From Pacificoceanicola sp049803835 (GTDB lineage: Bacteria > Pseudomonadota > Alphaproteobacteria > Rhodobacterales > Rhodobacteraceae), in the NCBI RefSeq assembly GCF_049803835.1, contig NZ_JBNAGK010000009.1, forward strand, positions 186,001 to 250,000: 64,000 nt of DNA. Reading direction: 5' to 3'. The notes below the pieces were generated by a model. It was not told the DNA's origin. It saw only the letters and a list, made by a program, of their open reading frames with translations, and searched no databases. The position numbers and the translations under genes were made by a program. Every line of letters starts with the position of its first letter. The first letter of the stretch is position 1. Shown here piece after piece: positions 51,028-58,917 of this stretch.

Positions 51028-51044
51028 CTATGGTCGGACCAAAG
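51028..51044. promoter_or_regulatory. Candidate shared operator, site e (weak)
   Basis: CTATGGTCGGACCAAAG lies between the binding-protein gene (stop 51069) and the propeller gene (start 50969). On the minus strand it reads TTTGGTCCGACCATAG, a near-palindrome with the TTGGTC half of the other sites. Confidence 0.35.
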
Positions 51045-51068
51045 AAGAGCGGATGCTCTGCCTTGGGT

Positions 51069-52235
51069 TCAGTCGAAGGCGGTGCAGGCGCTCTCCGGGG
51101 CGTCGAGGCCGAGACTGTCGAGTTCGTTGCGCTGGTGCAGGAAACCTTCGAGCGGGGCCTGCGCCACGACCGCGCCGCGGTGCGTGAGCGGGATGGGCTG
51201 GCGCAGCTGGCCATTCCAGGTGCGGAAGGTCAGGGGCGCGCCCTTGAAGCCGCCAAGCTCGAAATCGGGGCCGAGCATGTAGTTGCGCAGAGTGGGCGCG
51301 TCGGTGGCCCCGGTGCGGGTGACGGCCTCTCCGATCGCACGCAAGGCGGCCCAGGCGGCGTAATCGGTGGGGGCCATGTCCCGGCCGGCGAGGTCGTGAA
51401 AGCGCGATTGCAGCTGTGCCGCGCCATGCTGCTCGACGACGTTCGACCAGCCCGTGGCGGTGAGCCCCTCGGCCCCGGCGGTGGGACGCGGCAGCCAGGT
51501 GTTCCAGGGGACGTAGCGGGCGAAGTCGTTGCGGTCGTCCGCGAGCAGGAGGACATCGTAATCACCGAGGTCCTGGGTGAAGAGCGGCACCTCGGCGCTG
51601 GCGCTGCGGCGCATGTCGGCGTCGAAGGCCCAGGTCTTGCGGGCGCCGATCTTCAGGCCGAACTTGGTGGCGGAGCGCTGCAGTGCCGCGGCCTCCTCCG
51701 CGTCGCCCGGCCCGGTCCCTTCGATGAGGGCGATGTCGGTCCAGCGCCGGTAGAGCAGGAACTGCATGAGCGCGTCGGAGAGCATGGCGCGGGAGGCGGC
51801 GGTATGCAGGATATTGGCGCGGCAGTCCGTGTCGCGCAGGGCCGGGTCCTTCTCCGACACGTTGAAGAGGAGCGCGTCCGCCGCCTCCGGCAGGTCGGCG
51901 GCGGCGAGCAGCGCGGCGGCGGGCGCATCGAGCAGCAGCAGATCGGTCTGCGCCAGCGCGGCGCGCACCGCAGCAGGGAAATCGCCATCGGGGGGCAGGG
52001 ATGTGGTGTCCAGAGTCCAGGTCTGGCCGAGGAACCGTCCGGTCGTGGCATTGTCCGCGAGGGCGAGTTCGGCACCGCTGAGCCCGAGATCCGGCGGCAC
52101 CGGATCGAGGTTCGACAGGGTCGGCGGCTGCGGCACCTCCAGCCTGAGGTAATGCACGGCGATGTCGGCGGCATGGGCCGCCGGAGCGGCAGCCATGGCT
52201 GCGCAGAACGCCAGTGCGGCGAGTGACTTCGGCAT
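51069..52235 (-). CDS. PQQ-alcohol-dehydrogenase-associated substrate-binding protein
   Basis: This 388-aa protein has a signal peptide (LAALAFCAAMAAAPAAHA) and a branched-chain-amino-acid-type periplasmic binding fold (LLLLDAPAAALLAAADLPEA; DYAAWAALRAIGEAVTRTGA). It corresponds to the binding-protein family encoded beside PQQ alcohol dehydrogenase systems. No matching importer permeases are present, so it may work with the ABC exporter or as a sensor. A candidate operator (site d) lies 46-58 bases upstream. Confidence 0.85.
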   Translation of the reverse strand: MPKSLAALAFCAAMAAAPAAHAADIAVHYLRLEVPQPPTLSNLDPVPPDLGLSGAELALADNATTGRFLGQTWTLDTTSLPPDGDFPAAVRAALAQTDLLLLDAPAAALLAAADLPEAADALLFNVSEKDPALRDTDCRANILHTAASRAMLSDALMQFLLYRRWTDIALIEGTGPGDAEEAAALQRSATKFGLKIGARKTWAFDADMRRSASAEVPLFTQDLGDYDVLLLADDRNDFARYVPWNTWLPRPTAGAEGLTATGWSNVVEQHGAAQLQSRFHDLAGRDMAPTDYAAWAALRAIGEAVTRTGATDAPTLRNYMLGPDFELGGFKGAPLTFRTWNGQLRQPIPLTHRGAVVAQAPLEGFLHQRNELDSLGLDAPESACTAFD

Positions 52236-52280
52236 GACTTGTCCTCCCGGGCCGACTTTATGAGAGGGCAGGGCAGGAAC

Positions 52281-52293
52281 AATACGACCAAGG
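52281..52293. promoter_or_regulatory. Candidate shared operator, site d
   Basis: On the minus strand this reads CCTTGGTCGTATT, sharing TTGGTCGTAT with site b. It lies upstream of the PQQ-associated binding-protein gene and also within the leader of the divergent pedF-type cytochrome gene. Confidence 0.5.
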
Positions 52294-52403
52294 TGTCACA
52301 GCATCCGGCCCGCCGCGCCACGAAAGTCCAATAGAGCCGTGCGGGGCCATCGCCTACACCCTAGGGCAACGCGAACGGAAAGACTGTCCGGAGGAGGATA
52401 CTG

Positions 52404-53108
52404 ATGCGGAACGCAACCCTGAACACGGCGCTGGCCACCCTGCTGGCTGGCCTGATCCTGAGCCCTGCCGCCGTTTTGGCCCATGGCGATGTCGCGCCGC
52501 AAGCGGTGGATACCACGGGTCTGCCGGAGAACGGTGACGAATGGCTGACCGAGAACCCCTACCGCGCCGAGGCGGCCGGTGAGGAGGTCTGGCAGAAGGC
52601 GGTGGAGATCGGCGCCTCCGGCTACAACCAGAACTGCGCGCGCTGCCACGGGCTGGAGGTAATCTCTGGCGGTCTCGCCCCCGACCTGCGCTTCCTGGAG
52701 GCGGAGGAATATGGCGACGAGTGGTTCGCGGAACGCTTCCGCGACGGCTACACCCAGAACGGGATCACCAAGATGCCGGCCTTTGGCGAGCTTCTGGGAC
52801 AGGACGCGGCCTGGGCGATCCGGACCTACATCGAAACCCGGCCCGACGATGCCAGCATGGAAGAGGTATCGGGCGAGCTGATGGGCCTTCGCGACCAGCT
52901 GGCCGCCCTGGCCGAGGACCCCTCGGGGGCGGACAGCGACGCGCTGAAGGCGCGGCTGACCGAGATCGCGGGCGGCATCGAGACGCTGTCGGGTGCGCCG
53001 GTCGCGGACAGCGCGGCGAGCCGCGCGGCGCGGCTGATCGACGGCACGCCTGTGGGCTTCCGCCATGCAGCCGAGGCCTTGACCATCGGGCTTTCTGCGG
53101 CACACTGA
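52404..53108 (+). CDS. Cytochrome c-550, PedF type
   Basis: The 234-aa cytochrome has a signal peptide (TLLAGLILSPAAVLA), haem motif NCARCHGLEVISGG and a Met-containing GITKMPAFGELLG. The N-terminal part matches the PedF/XoxG-type cytochromes that accept electrons from PQQ alcohol dehydrogenases. A C-terminal extension of about 90 residues (DDASMEEVSGELMGLRDQL onward) is helical and not needed for haem binding. The start follows GGAGGA. It is followed by the MoxJ-like gene. Confidence 0.9.
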   Translation: MRNATLNTALATLLAGLILSPAAVLAHGDVAPQAVDTTGLPENGDEWLTENPYRAEAAGEEVWQKAVEIGASGYNQNCARCHGLEVISGGLAPDLRFLEAEEYGDEWFAERFRDGYTQNGITKMPAFGELLGQDAAWAIRTYIETRPDDASMEEVSGELMGLRDQLAALAEDPSGADSDALKARLTEIAGGIETLSGAPVADSAASRAARLIDGTPVGFRHAAEALTIGLSAAH

Positions 53109-53184
53109 GCGAGGGGCAGGGTGCCGGACCCGATCCGGCACCCGCCACCTGACCGGAACGAACCAGGCTGCGGGGAGGCAGGAC

Positions 53185-54099
53185 ATGGCGAGACGGGCGA
53201 TTGCGGCGATCTGTGCCGCGTTGGGGTTGGCCATGGCGGTGACCGTCGCGGGTCCGGCCCGGGCCGAGGACCCTTGTGCCGATTACGTCCCGGAACCGAA
53301 GCCGCAGAATGCCGGTCGGGACATCGTCGGGCAGGATCTGGACCAGATCCGCGAGCGCGGCTACCTGAGCGTTGCGGTCTATGACGATTATTCGCCCTAC
53401 AGCTGGGAAGAGAACGGCACGGTGCGCGGGATCGACGTCGATATCGCGCGGCTCATCGCCGAGGATATGGGGGTCGAGGCGCGGGTGCACGTCGTGGCGG
53501 CGGGCGAGAACCTCGAAGCCGACCTGCGCAACAACATCTGGAAGGGGCCGGTTGTCGGCGGTGCTGTGAGCAACGTGATGATGCGCATTCCCTATGACTC
53601 CCGTTTCCGCTGCCGGGTGGAGCAGGTGGTCTTCGGCGCGCTCTACCAGGAAGAAAGCATCGCCATTGCCTACCGCTTGTCCGACTACCCGGACGGCGGG
53701 CCGGTCCCGGCCTATTTCCGCTTCGACAGTGTCGCGGTGGAGAACGACTCGATCTCCGATTTCTACCTGACCAGCTTTGCGGGCGGGCAGACGGCGGCGG
53801 GCGTGCGGCGCTATCCGACGATGCAGGCCGCCATGGCGGCGCTGAACGCGGGCGAGACCATGGCCGCCATGGGTCCGCGTGCGCAACTGGAGTTTTTCGC
53901 CGGGGAGGGTGTGGCCATCCACGAGCCCCCCCTTGCGGGATTGGCGAAGAGCCACTGGCCGCTGGGAACGGCGGTGCATTTTGCCTATCGGGACGTCTCC
54001 TATGCCGTCGAGGACGCCATCACGGCGGCGCTCGGCGACGGGCGGATCGCGGGCATCTTCGAATCTTATGGTTTGACCCACCAGCCGCCGCAATGGTGA
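53185..54099 (+). CDS. xoxJ: MoxJ/XoxJ-like periplasmic binding protein
   Basis: This 304-aa protein has a signal peptide (LGLAMAVTVAGPARA) and a family 3 binding fold (RGYLSVAVYDDYSPYSWEE; GIDVDIARLIAEDMG). It matches the MoxJ/XoxJ family required with methanol dehydrogenases, thought to help activate or mature the apoenzyme. Sequences PALIPYDSRFRC-like and CRVEQVVFGALYQEES fit. It follows the PedF cytochrome gene, as is usual in xox clusters, although here xoxF is 8 kb away. Confidence 0.88.
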   Translation: MARRAIAAICAALGLAMAVTVAGPARAEDPCADYVPEPKPQNAGRDIVGQDLDQIRERGYLSVAVYDDYSPYSWEENGTVRGIDVDIARLIAEDMGVEARVHVVAAGENLEADLRNNIWKGPVVGGAVSNVMMRIPYDSRFRCRVEQVVFGALYQEESIAIAYRLSDYPDGGPVPAYFRFDSVAVENDSISDFYLTSFAGGQTAAGVRRYPTMQAAMAALNAGETMAAMGPRAQLEFFAGEGVAIHEPPLAGLAKSHWPLGTAVHFAYRDVSYAVEDAITAALGDGRIAGIFESYGLTHQPPQW

Positions 54100-54119
54100 G
54101 ATGGCGGCGCGGGTCTAGG

Positions 54120-54134
54120 CCATTGGTCTAATAT
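54120..54134. promoter_or_regulatory. Candidate shared operator, site c (upstream of coxG)
   Basis: CCATTGGTCTAATAT begins 21 bases after xoxJ and 67 bases before the coxG-like ATG. Its first nine bases are identical to site b. Confidence 0.45.
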
Positions 54135-54186
54135 GCCAGTACGGGCAATCCTGCCTAGGCTGGCACCGAAAAAGAGGAACACCCCA

Positions 54187-54708
54187 ATGCAGATGAGCGA
54201 TTCCCGACAGATAGGCGCGCCGCAGGACGTGGTCTGGGCCGCGATCCTGAACCCCGATGTGCTCAAGGAATGCGTGCCGGGCTGCACCGAGATGTCGGGC
54301 AGCGCCGAGGAGGGCTTCGAGGCGACGGTGGTGCAGAAGGTCGGCCCGGTGAAGGCAACCTTCAAGGGGCAGGTGACCCTGTCGGACATGGACGCGCCGA
54401 ACAAGGTCACGCTCTCGGGTGAGGGCAAGGGCGGCGCGGCCGGTTTTGCCAAGGGCGGCGCGGTTGTGACGCTGGCTCCGGGCGAGAACGGCGGCACGCT
54501 CCTGACCTACGAGGTCGAGGCCAATGTCGGTGGCAAGCTGGCGCAGCTGGGCAGCCGGATCATCGACGGCTTTGCCAAGAAGATGGCGGACCAGTTCTTC
54601 ACCAATTTCCAGCAGGCCGTGGAAGGGCCTTCGGACGAGGCGAATGCCGAGGCCGGGGACGGCGGCGAAGGCAAGAAGAAGGGTTGGTTCAAGCGGCTGG
54701 TGTCCTGA
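54187..54708 (+). CDS. coxG: CoxG-like SRPBCC protein
   Basis: This 173-aa protein has the CoxG SRPBCC fold: SRQIGAPQDVVWAAILNPDVL at the N-terminus, then ECVPGCTEM, LSGEGKGGAAGFAKGGA and QLGSRIIDGFAKKMADQFF. A Lys/Gly-rich amphipathic tail ends FKRLVS. CoxG recruits CO dehydrogenase to the membrane in Oligotropha, and the tail fits that role. It precedes coxS by 84 bases, with a GC hairpin in between. Confidence 0.88.
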   Translation: MQMSDSRQIGAPQDVVWAAILNPDVLKECVPGCTEMSGSAEEGFEATVVQKVGPVKATFKGQVTLSDMDAPNKVTLSGEGKGGAAGFAKGGAVVTLAPGENGGTLLTYEVEANVGGKLAQLGSRIIDGFAKKMADQFFTNFQQAVEGPSDEANAEAGDGGEGKKKGWFKRLVS

Positions 54709-54792
54709 CCACCGGGCCGCGTGACAAGCTGACCATCAGGCCCCGGACCCGCTCCGGGGCGCGTATCGAACGGATTTCCAGGGAGGAACGAT

Positions 54793-55278
54793 ATGGCAGA
54801 AGTAACTATGACGGTGAACGGCAAACCCGTCACCAAGTCGGTCAAGGGCAATACGCTCCTGGTCGAATTCCTGCGTGAGGAGCTGCGGCTCACCGGCACC
54901 CATGTCGGTTGTGACACGTCCCAGTGCGGCGCCTGCGTGGTGCATGTGGACGGCAAGGACGTGAAGTCCTGCACCATGTTCGCCGCCGAGGCGGATGGCG
55001 CGTCGGTCACCACCATCGAGGGCATCGCCAACAAGGACGGCTCGCTGAGCGCGGTTCAGGCGGCCTTCCAGGAGCATCACGGCCTGCAGTGCGGCTTCTG
55101 CACCCCGGGAATGGTGATGACGGCAACGGCGCTGCTCAAGGAGAACCCGAAGCCGACCGAGGCGGAAGTCCGCGATTACCTCGAAGGCAACATCTGCCGC
55201 TGCACCGGCTACCACAACATCGTGAAAGCCATCCTGGCCGCGTCCGGCCAGGACGTGAGCGCCATCGCCGCAGAGTGA
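54793..55278 (+). CDS. coxS: Form II CO-dehydrogenase-like small subunit, [2Fe-2S] protein
   Basis: The 161-aa protein holds two [2Fe-2S] clusters: the plant-type site GCDTSQCGACVVHVDG with a following SC, and the second site LQCGFCTPGMVM with NICRCTGYHNIV. It transfers electrons between the molybdenum and FAD subunits of xanthine-oxidase-type hydroxylases. It starts after GGGAGGA. Order S, then L, then M is that of form II enzymes. Confidence 0.93.
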   Translation: MAEVTMTVNGKPVTKSVKGNTLLVEFLREELRLTGTHVGCDTSQCGACVVHVDGKDVKSCTMFAAEADGASVTTIEGIANKDGSLSAVQAAFQEHHGLQCGFCTPGMVMTATALLKENPKPTEAEVRDYLEGNICRCTGYHNIVKAILAASGQDVSAIAAE

Positions 55279-55291
55279 ATTTGGCCGGTGG

Positions 55292-55350
55292 GCGCGGGGC
55301 ATAGCCCCGCCCTACGGACCGACATCAAGTAGGGCGGGGCTGAGCCCCGC
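55292..55350. repeat. GGGGC(a/t)nAGCCCCGCCCTAC dispersed repeat, two inverted copies
   Basis: Two copies of the unit found at 12732 lie head to head between coxS and coxL and can form a long hairpin. It might reduce downstream expression or be neutral; it is not a terminator by the T-run criterion. Confidence 0.65.
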
Positions 55351-55374
55351 ATTCCCCAAGGGAGGAAACAGAAC

Positions 55375-57735
55375 ATGCCCAAGGATCATGGCATTGGCGC
55401 AAGCCCGAAGCGGCGCGAGGACGTCCGCTTCCTGACCGGCGCCGGCAATTATACCGACGACATCAACGTCTACGGTCAGACCTACGTGCATTTCCTGCGC
55501 TCCGACGTCGCGCATGGCACGATCAACAGCATCGATACCAGCGCCGCCGAGGGCATGCCGGGTGTGGTGCGGATCTTCACCGGCGCGGATTTCGAAGGCG
55601 TGGGCGGTCTGCCCTGCGGCTGGCAGGTGACGGACAAGCATGGCGAGGCCATGAAGGAGCCGGGGCACCCGGTTCTGGCCCGCGGCAAGGTCCGTCACGT
55701 CGGTGATCCGATCGCCGCCGTCGTCGCCGAAAGCCTCGAAGAGGCGCGCAACGCCGCCGAGGCCATCGTGGCGGACATCACCGAACTTCCCGCCGTGGTC
55801 GACATGAAGGCCGCGCTGGCCGATGGGGCCGCCAAGGTTCACGACGAGCTGAGCGACAACCTCTGCTACGACTGGCAGTTCGGCACCGACACCGACACCG
55901 TGAATGCCGCCTTCGAGGCCGCCGCGCATGTCACCACACTGGAGCTGAAGAACAACCGCCTGGTCGCGAACCCGATGGAGCCGCGCGTTGCGCTTGGCGA
56001 CTACTCCCGCGCCAATGACGAGAGCACGCTCTACACCACTTCGCAGAACCCGCACGTCATCCGCCTGCTGATGGGCGCCTTCGTTCTCGGCATTCCCGAG
56101 CACAAGCTCAAGGTGGTGGCACCGGACGTCGGCGGCGGCTTCGGCACGAAGATCTTCCACTATGCGGAAGAGGCCTTCGTCACCTTTGCCTCGCGGCAGA
56201 TCAACCGTCCGGTGAAATGGACCTCGACCCGCTCCGAAGCCTTCATGTCGGACGCGCATGGCCGCGATCACGTCACGAAGATCGAGCTGGCGCTGGATGC
56301 GGACAACAACTTCACCGCGCTCCGCACCGACACCTACGCCAACATGGGCGCGTATCTGTCGACCTTCGCCTCTTCCGTGCCGACCTGGCTGCACGGCACG
56401 CTGATGGCGGGCAACTACAAGACCCCGGCGGTTCAGGTGAACGTCAAGGCCGTCTTCACCAACACCGTGCCGGTGGACGCCTACCGCGGTGCGGGCCGTC
56501 CGGAGGCGACCTTCTCGCTCGAGCGCCTGATCGACAAGGCCGCTCGGGAACTGGACGTGGATCCGATCGCCCTGCGCCGTCAGAACTTCATCACGCAATT
56601 CCCCTATGCCACCCCGGTGGCGGTGGAATACGACACCGGCAACTACCATGCGACCATGGACACGCTGGAGAAGATGATTGACCGCCAGGGCTTTGCCGCC
56701 CGCCGCGCCGAGAGCGAGAAGAAGGGCAAGCTGCGCGGACTTGGCATCAACTGCTACATCGAGGCCTGCGGCATCGCGCCGTCGAACCTCGTGGGCCAGC
56801 TTGGCGCCCGCGCCGGTCTCTATGACGCGGCCACCGTGCGTGTGAACGCCACCGGCTCCATCTCCGTGATGGTCGGCGCCCACTCCCACGGCCAGGGCCA
56901 CGAGACGGTCTTCCCGCAGGTCGTCGCCGAAATGCTCGGCATCGACGAGGGCATGATCGACATCGTTCACGGCGACACGTCGAAGATCCCCTTCGGCATG
57001 GGCACCTACGGCTCGCGCTCGCTCGCGGTCTGCGGCTCCGCCATGGTTCGCGCCACGGAGAAGATCATCAACAAGGCCAAGAAGATCGCAGCCCACCTGC
57101 TCGAAGCGTCGGATGCCGACATCGAGCTGAAGGACGGCAAGTTCTCGGTCGCCGGTACGGACAAGTCCGTGGCCTGGGGCGATGTGACCCTCGCCGCCTA
57201 TGTGCCGCACAACTACCCGCTCGAAGACATCGAGCCGGGCCTCGAAGAGACGGCCTTCTACGATCCGGCCAACTTCACCTACCCGTCGGGCGCCTATGCC
57301 TGCGAGGTCGAGGTGGACCCGGAGACCGGCAAGGTCGAGGTTCTGGCCTTCGCGGCGGCGGATGACTTCGGCAACGTGGTCAACCCGATGATCGTCGAGG
57401 GGCAGGTCCATGGCGGTCTGGCACAGGGCATCGGGCAGGCGCTGCTCGAGAACTGCGCCTACGACGAGAACGGCCAGCTTCTGAGCGCGTCCTACATGGA
57501 CTACGCCATGCCGCGTGCGGATGACGTTCCGTTCTACAAGGTCGACCACTCCAACGTGACGCCCTGCACGCACAACCCGCTGGGTGTGAAAGGCTGCGGC
57601 GAGGCCGGGGCCATCGGCTCCCCGCCCGCGCTGGTCAACGCGGTGCTGGACGCGCTGAACGCCGGTGGGCACAGTGTGGCGCATATCGACATGCCGCTGA
57701 GCCCGTCGCGCGTCTGGTCGGCGATCAACGGCTGA
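55375..57735 (+). CDS. coxL: Form II CO-dehydrogenase-like large (molybdopterin) subunit
   Basis: The 786-aa subunit binds the molybdenum-cytosine dinucleotide cofactor. It has the family entry GIGASPKRREDVRFLTG, GGGFGTKIFHYAEEA and, near residue 367, DAYRGAGRPEATFSLER. The AYRGAGR motif is form II; form I CO dehydrogenases have AYxCSFR. The C-terminal GVKGCGEAGAIGSPPA carries the catalytic Glu. Form II enzymes have uncertain substrates and include aldehyde-type hydroxylases. The start ATG 55375 follows GGGAGGAA. The 3' end abuts low-quality homopolymer sequence, but the stop codon at 57733-57735 is before it. Confidence 0.92.
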   Translation: MPKDHGIGASPKRREDVRFLTGAGNYTDDINVYGQTYVHFLRSDVAHGTINSIDTSAAEGMPGVVRIFTGADFEGVGGLPCGWQVTDKHGEAMKEPGHPVLARGKVRHVGDPIAAVVAESLEEARNAAEAIVADITELPAVVDMKAALADGAAKVHDELSDNLCYDWQFGTDTDTVNAAFEAAAHVTTLELKNNRLVANPMEPRVALGDYSRANDESTLYTTSQNPHVIRLLMGAFVLGIPEHKLKVVAPDVGGGFGTKIFHYAEEAFVTFASRQINRPVKWTSTRSEAFMSDAHGRDHVTKIELALDADNNFTALRTDTYANMGAYLSTFASSVPTWLHGTLMAGNYKTPAVQVNVKAVFTNTVPVDAYRGAGRPEATFSLERLIDKAARELDVDPIALRRQNFITQFPYATPVAVEYDTGNYHATMDTLEKMIDRQGFAARRAESEKKGKLRGLGINCYIEACGIAPSNLVGQLGARAGLYDAATVRVNATGSISVMVGAHSHGQGHETVFPQVVAEMLGIDEGMIDIVHGDTSKIPFGMGTYGSRSLAVCGSAMVRATEKIINKAKKIAAHLLEASDADIELKDGKFSVAGTDKSVAWGDVTLAAYVPHNYPLEDIEPGLEETAFYDPANFTYPSGAYACEVEVDPETGKVEVLAFAAADDFGNVVNPMIVEGQVHGGLAQGIGQALLENCAYDENGQLLSASYMDYAMPRADDVPFYKVDHSNVTPCTHNPLGVKGCGEAGAIGSPPALVNAVLDALNAGGHSVAHIDMPLSPSRVWSAING

Positions 57736-57751
57736 TGATGACTGAACGTGG

Positions 57752-57870
57752 GGGGGGGGGGGGGCCCCCCCCCCCCCCCCCGGGGGGGGGGCCCGGACAG
57801 AGGGGGGGGGGCGGGGGGGGGGGGGTGGGGGGGGAGAGCCANNNNNNNNNNCCCCCGCCGGGGTTCGGGC
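57752..57870. other. Assembly gap inside G/C homopolymers
   Basis: Long runs of G and C are followed by ten N at 57842-57851. This is characteristic of a joined or uncertain assembly, so the length and sequence between coxL and coxM are not reliable. Confidence 0.9.
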
Positions 57871-57899
57871 CGCATAACAAGGGCTTATTATCACTCACC

Positions 57900-57952
57900 G
57901 CGGGGGGGCGCTGCCCCCGGACCCCCGAGGTATTTTTGGGACCAGAGAACAT
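57900..57952. repeat. GGGGGCGCTGCCCCCGGACCC-type dispersed repeat
   Basis: The block gggggcgctgcccccggacc followed by cccgaggtatttttggga is a well-known interspersed sequence of Rhodobacterales, from memory. It lies between coxL and coxM. Confidence 0.5.
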
Positions 57953-57993
57953 GGGGGCGTGCGCTCCGGTTTCTGGTCCGGGAGGAAAGACAC

Positions 57994-58785
57994 ATGTATG
58001 CATTTGACGTAGTGCGCCCGAAGAGCCTCGACGAGGCGTTGGCGGCGCTGGGTGAGGAAGACGCACAGGCGCTGAGCGGTGGTCAGACCCTGATCCCGAC
58101 ACTGAAGCAGCGGCTGGCAATGCCCTCGAAACTGGTGAGCCTGACGGCCATCGACGCGCTCAAGGGCGTGTCGCTGGAAGGGCGCGAGCTGCGGATCGGC
58201 GGCGCGACACCGCATGCGGTGGTGGCGGCGGAGACGGCCGAAAGCTATCCGGCGCTGTCGGCTCTGGCGGGCAACATCGGCGATCCGGCGGTGCGCAACC
58301 GCGGCACCATCGGCGGCAGTCTTGCCAACAACGACCCGTCGGCCTGCTACCCAGCAGCGGCGCTCGGCTCGGGCGCGACCATCGTGACGAACACCCGCGA
58401 GATCGCGGCGGATGACTACTTCGAGGGCATGTTCGCCACGGCGCTCGAGGAAGGCGAGATCATCACCGCGGTGAAGTTCCCGGTCCCGGAGAAAGCGGCC
58501 TATGTGAAGTTCGAACAGCCCGCGTCGCGCTTCTCGCTCGTCGGCGTTTTCGTCACCAAGGGTGCGGACGGTGTGCGCGTGGCGGTGACCGGCGCCTCCA
58601 ACAACGGCGTGTTCCGCTGGACCGAGGCCGAGGAGGCGCTGAACAGCAACTTCTCCGCCGATGCGATCAGCGGTCTTTCGGCTTCCGCCGATGACATGAT
58701 CTCCGATCTGCACGGCTCCGCAGCCTACCGCGCCCATCTGGTCGGCGTTATCACCAAACGGGCGGTGACGGCAGCCAACGGCTGA
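57994..58785 (+). CDS. coxM: Form II CO-dehydrogenase-like medium subunit, FAD-binding
   Basis: The 263-aa flavoprotein subunit has the FAD-binding motifs QALSGGQTLIPTLKQRLA and NIGDPAVRNRGTIGGSLANNDP, and the CO-dehydrogenase-type C-terminal lobe. The order S-L-M completes a form II operon. The start ATG 57994 follows GGAGGAAAGACAC. A strong terminator follows. Confidence 0.93.
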   Translation: MYAFDVVRPKSLDEALAALGEEDAQALSGGQTLIPTLKQRLAMPSKLVSLTAIDALKGVSLEGRELRIGGATPHAVVAAETAESYPALSALAGNIGDPAVRNRGTIGGSLANNDPSACYPAAALGSGATIVTNTREIAADDYFEGMFATALEEGEIITAVKFPVPEKAAYVKFEQPASRFSLVGVFVTKGADGVRVAVTGASNNGVFRWTEAEEALNSNFSADAISGLSASADDMISDLHGSAAYRAHLVGVITKRAVTAANG

Positions 58786-58805
58786 CGCGGCGACATCCAC
58801 GGTTT

Positions 58806-58844
58806 GGCCCCGGCTTTCCACGCGAGAGCCGGGGCCTTTCTTTT
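58806..58844 (+). terminator. Intrinsic terminator of the cox operon
   Basis: GGCCCCGGCT pairs with AGCCGGGGCC around an 11-base loop, followed by TTTCTTTT. It lies about 20 bases after coxM. Confidence 0.9.
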
Positions 58845-58917
58845 GATCAAATCGTCGGGCGGGGCTTTCCCTCGGGGCGCGGAGGCGTATGCTGCGCTCC
58901 AAACGTTGGAGGATGCC

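Noticed and set aside
55312..57894. 860-codon frame antisense to coxL
   Set aside because: It is a shadow of coxL in GC-rich DNA, runs through the N gap and has no protein family pattern.
57735..57993. Frames through the G/C homopolymers that would extend coxM upstream
   Set aside because: They translate to runs of Gly and Pro from artefactual sequence; coxM has a good ribosome site and start at 57994.
54187..58785. Assignment of the cox genes as a true (form I) CO dehydrogenase
   Set aside because: The active-site motif is AYRGAGR and the gene order S-L-M; form I has AYxCSFR and M-S-L.
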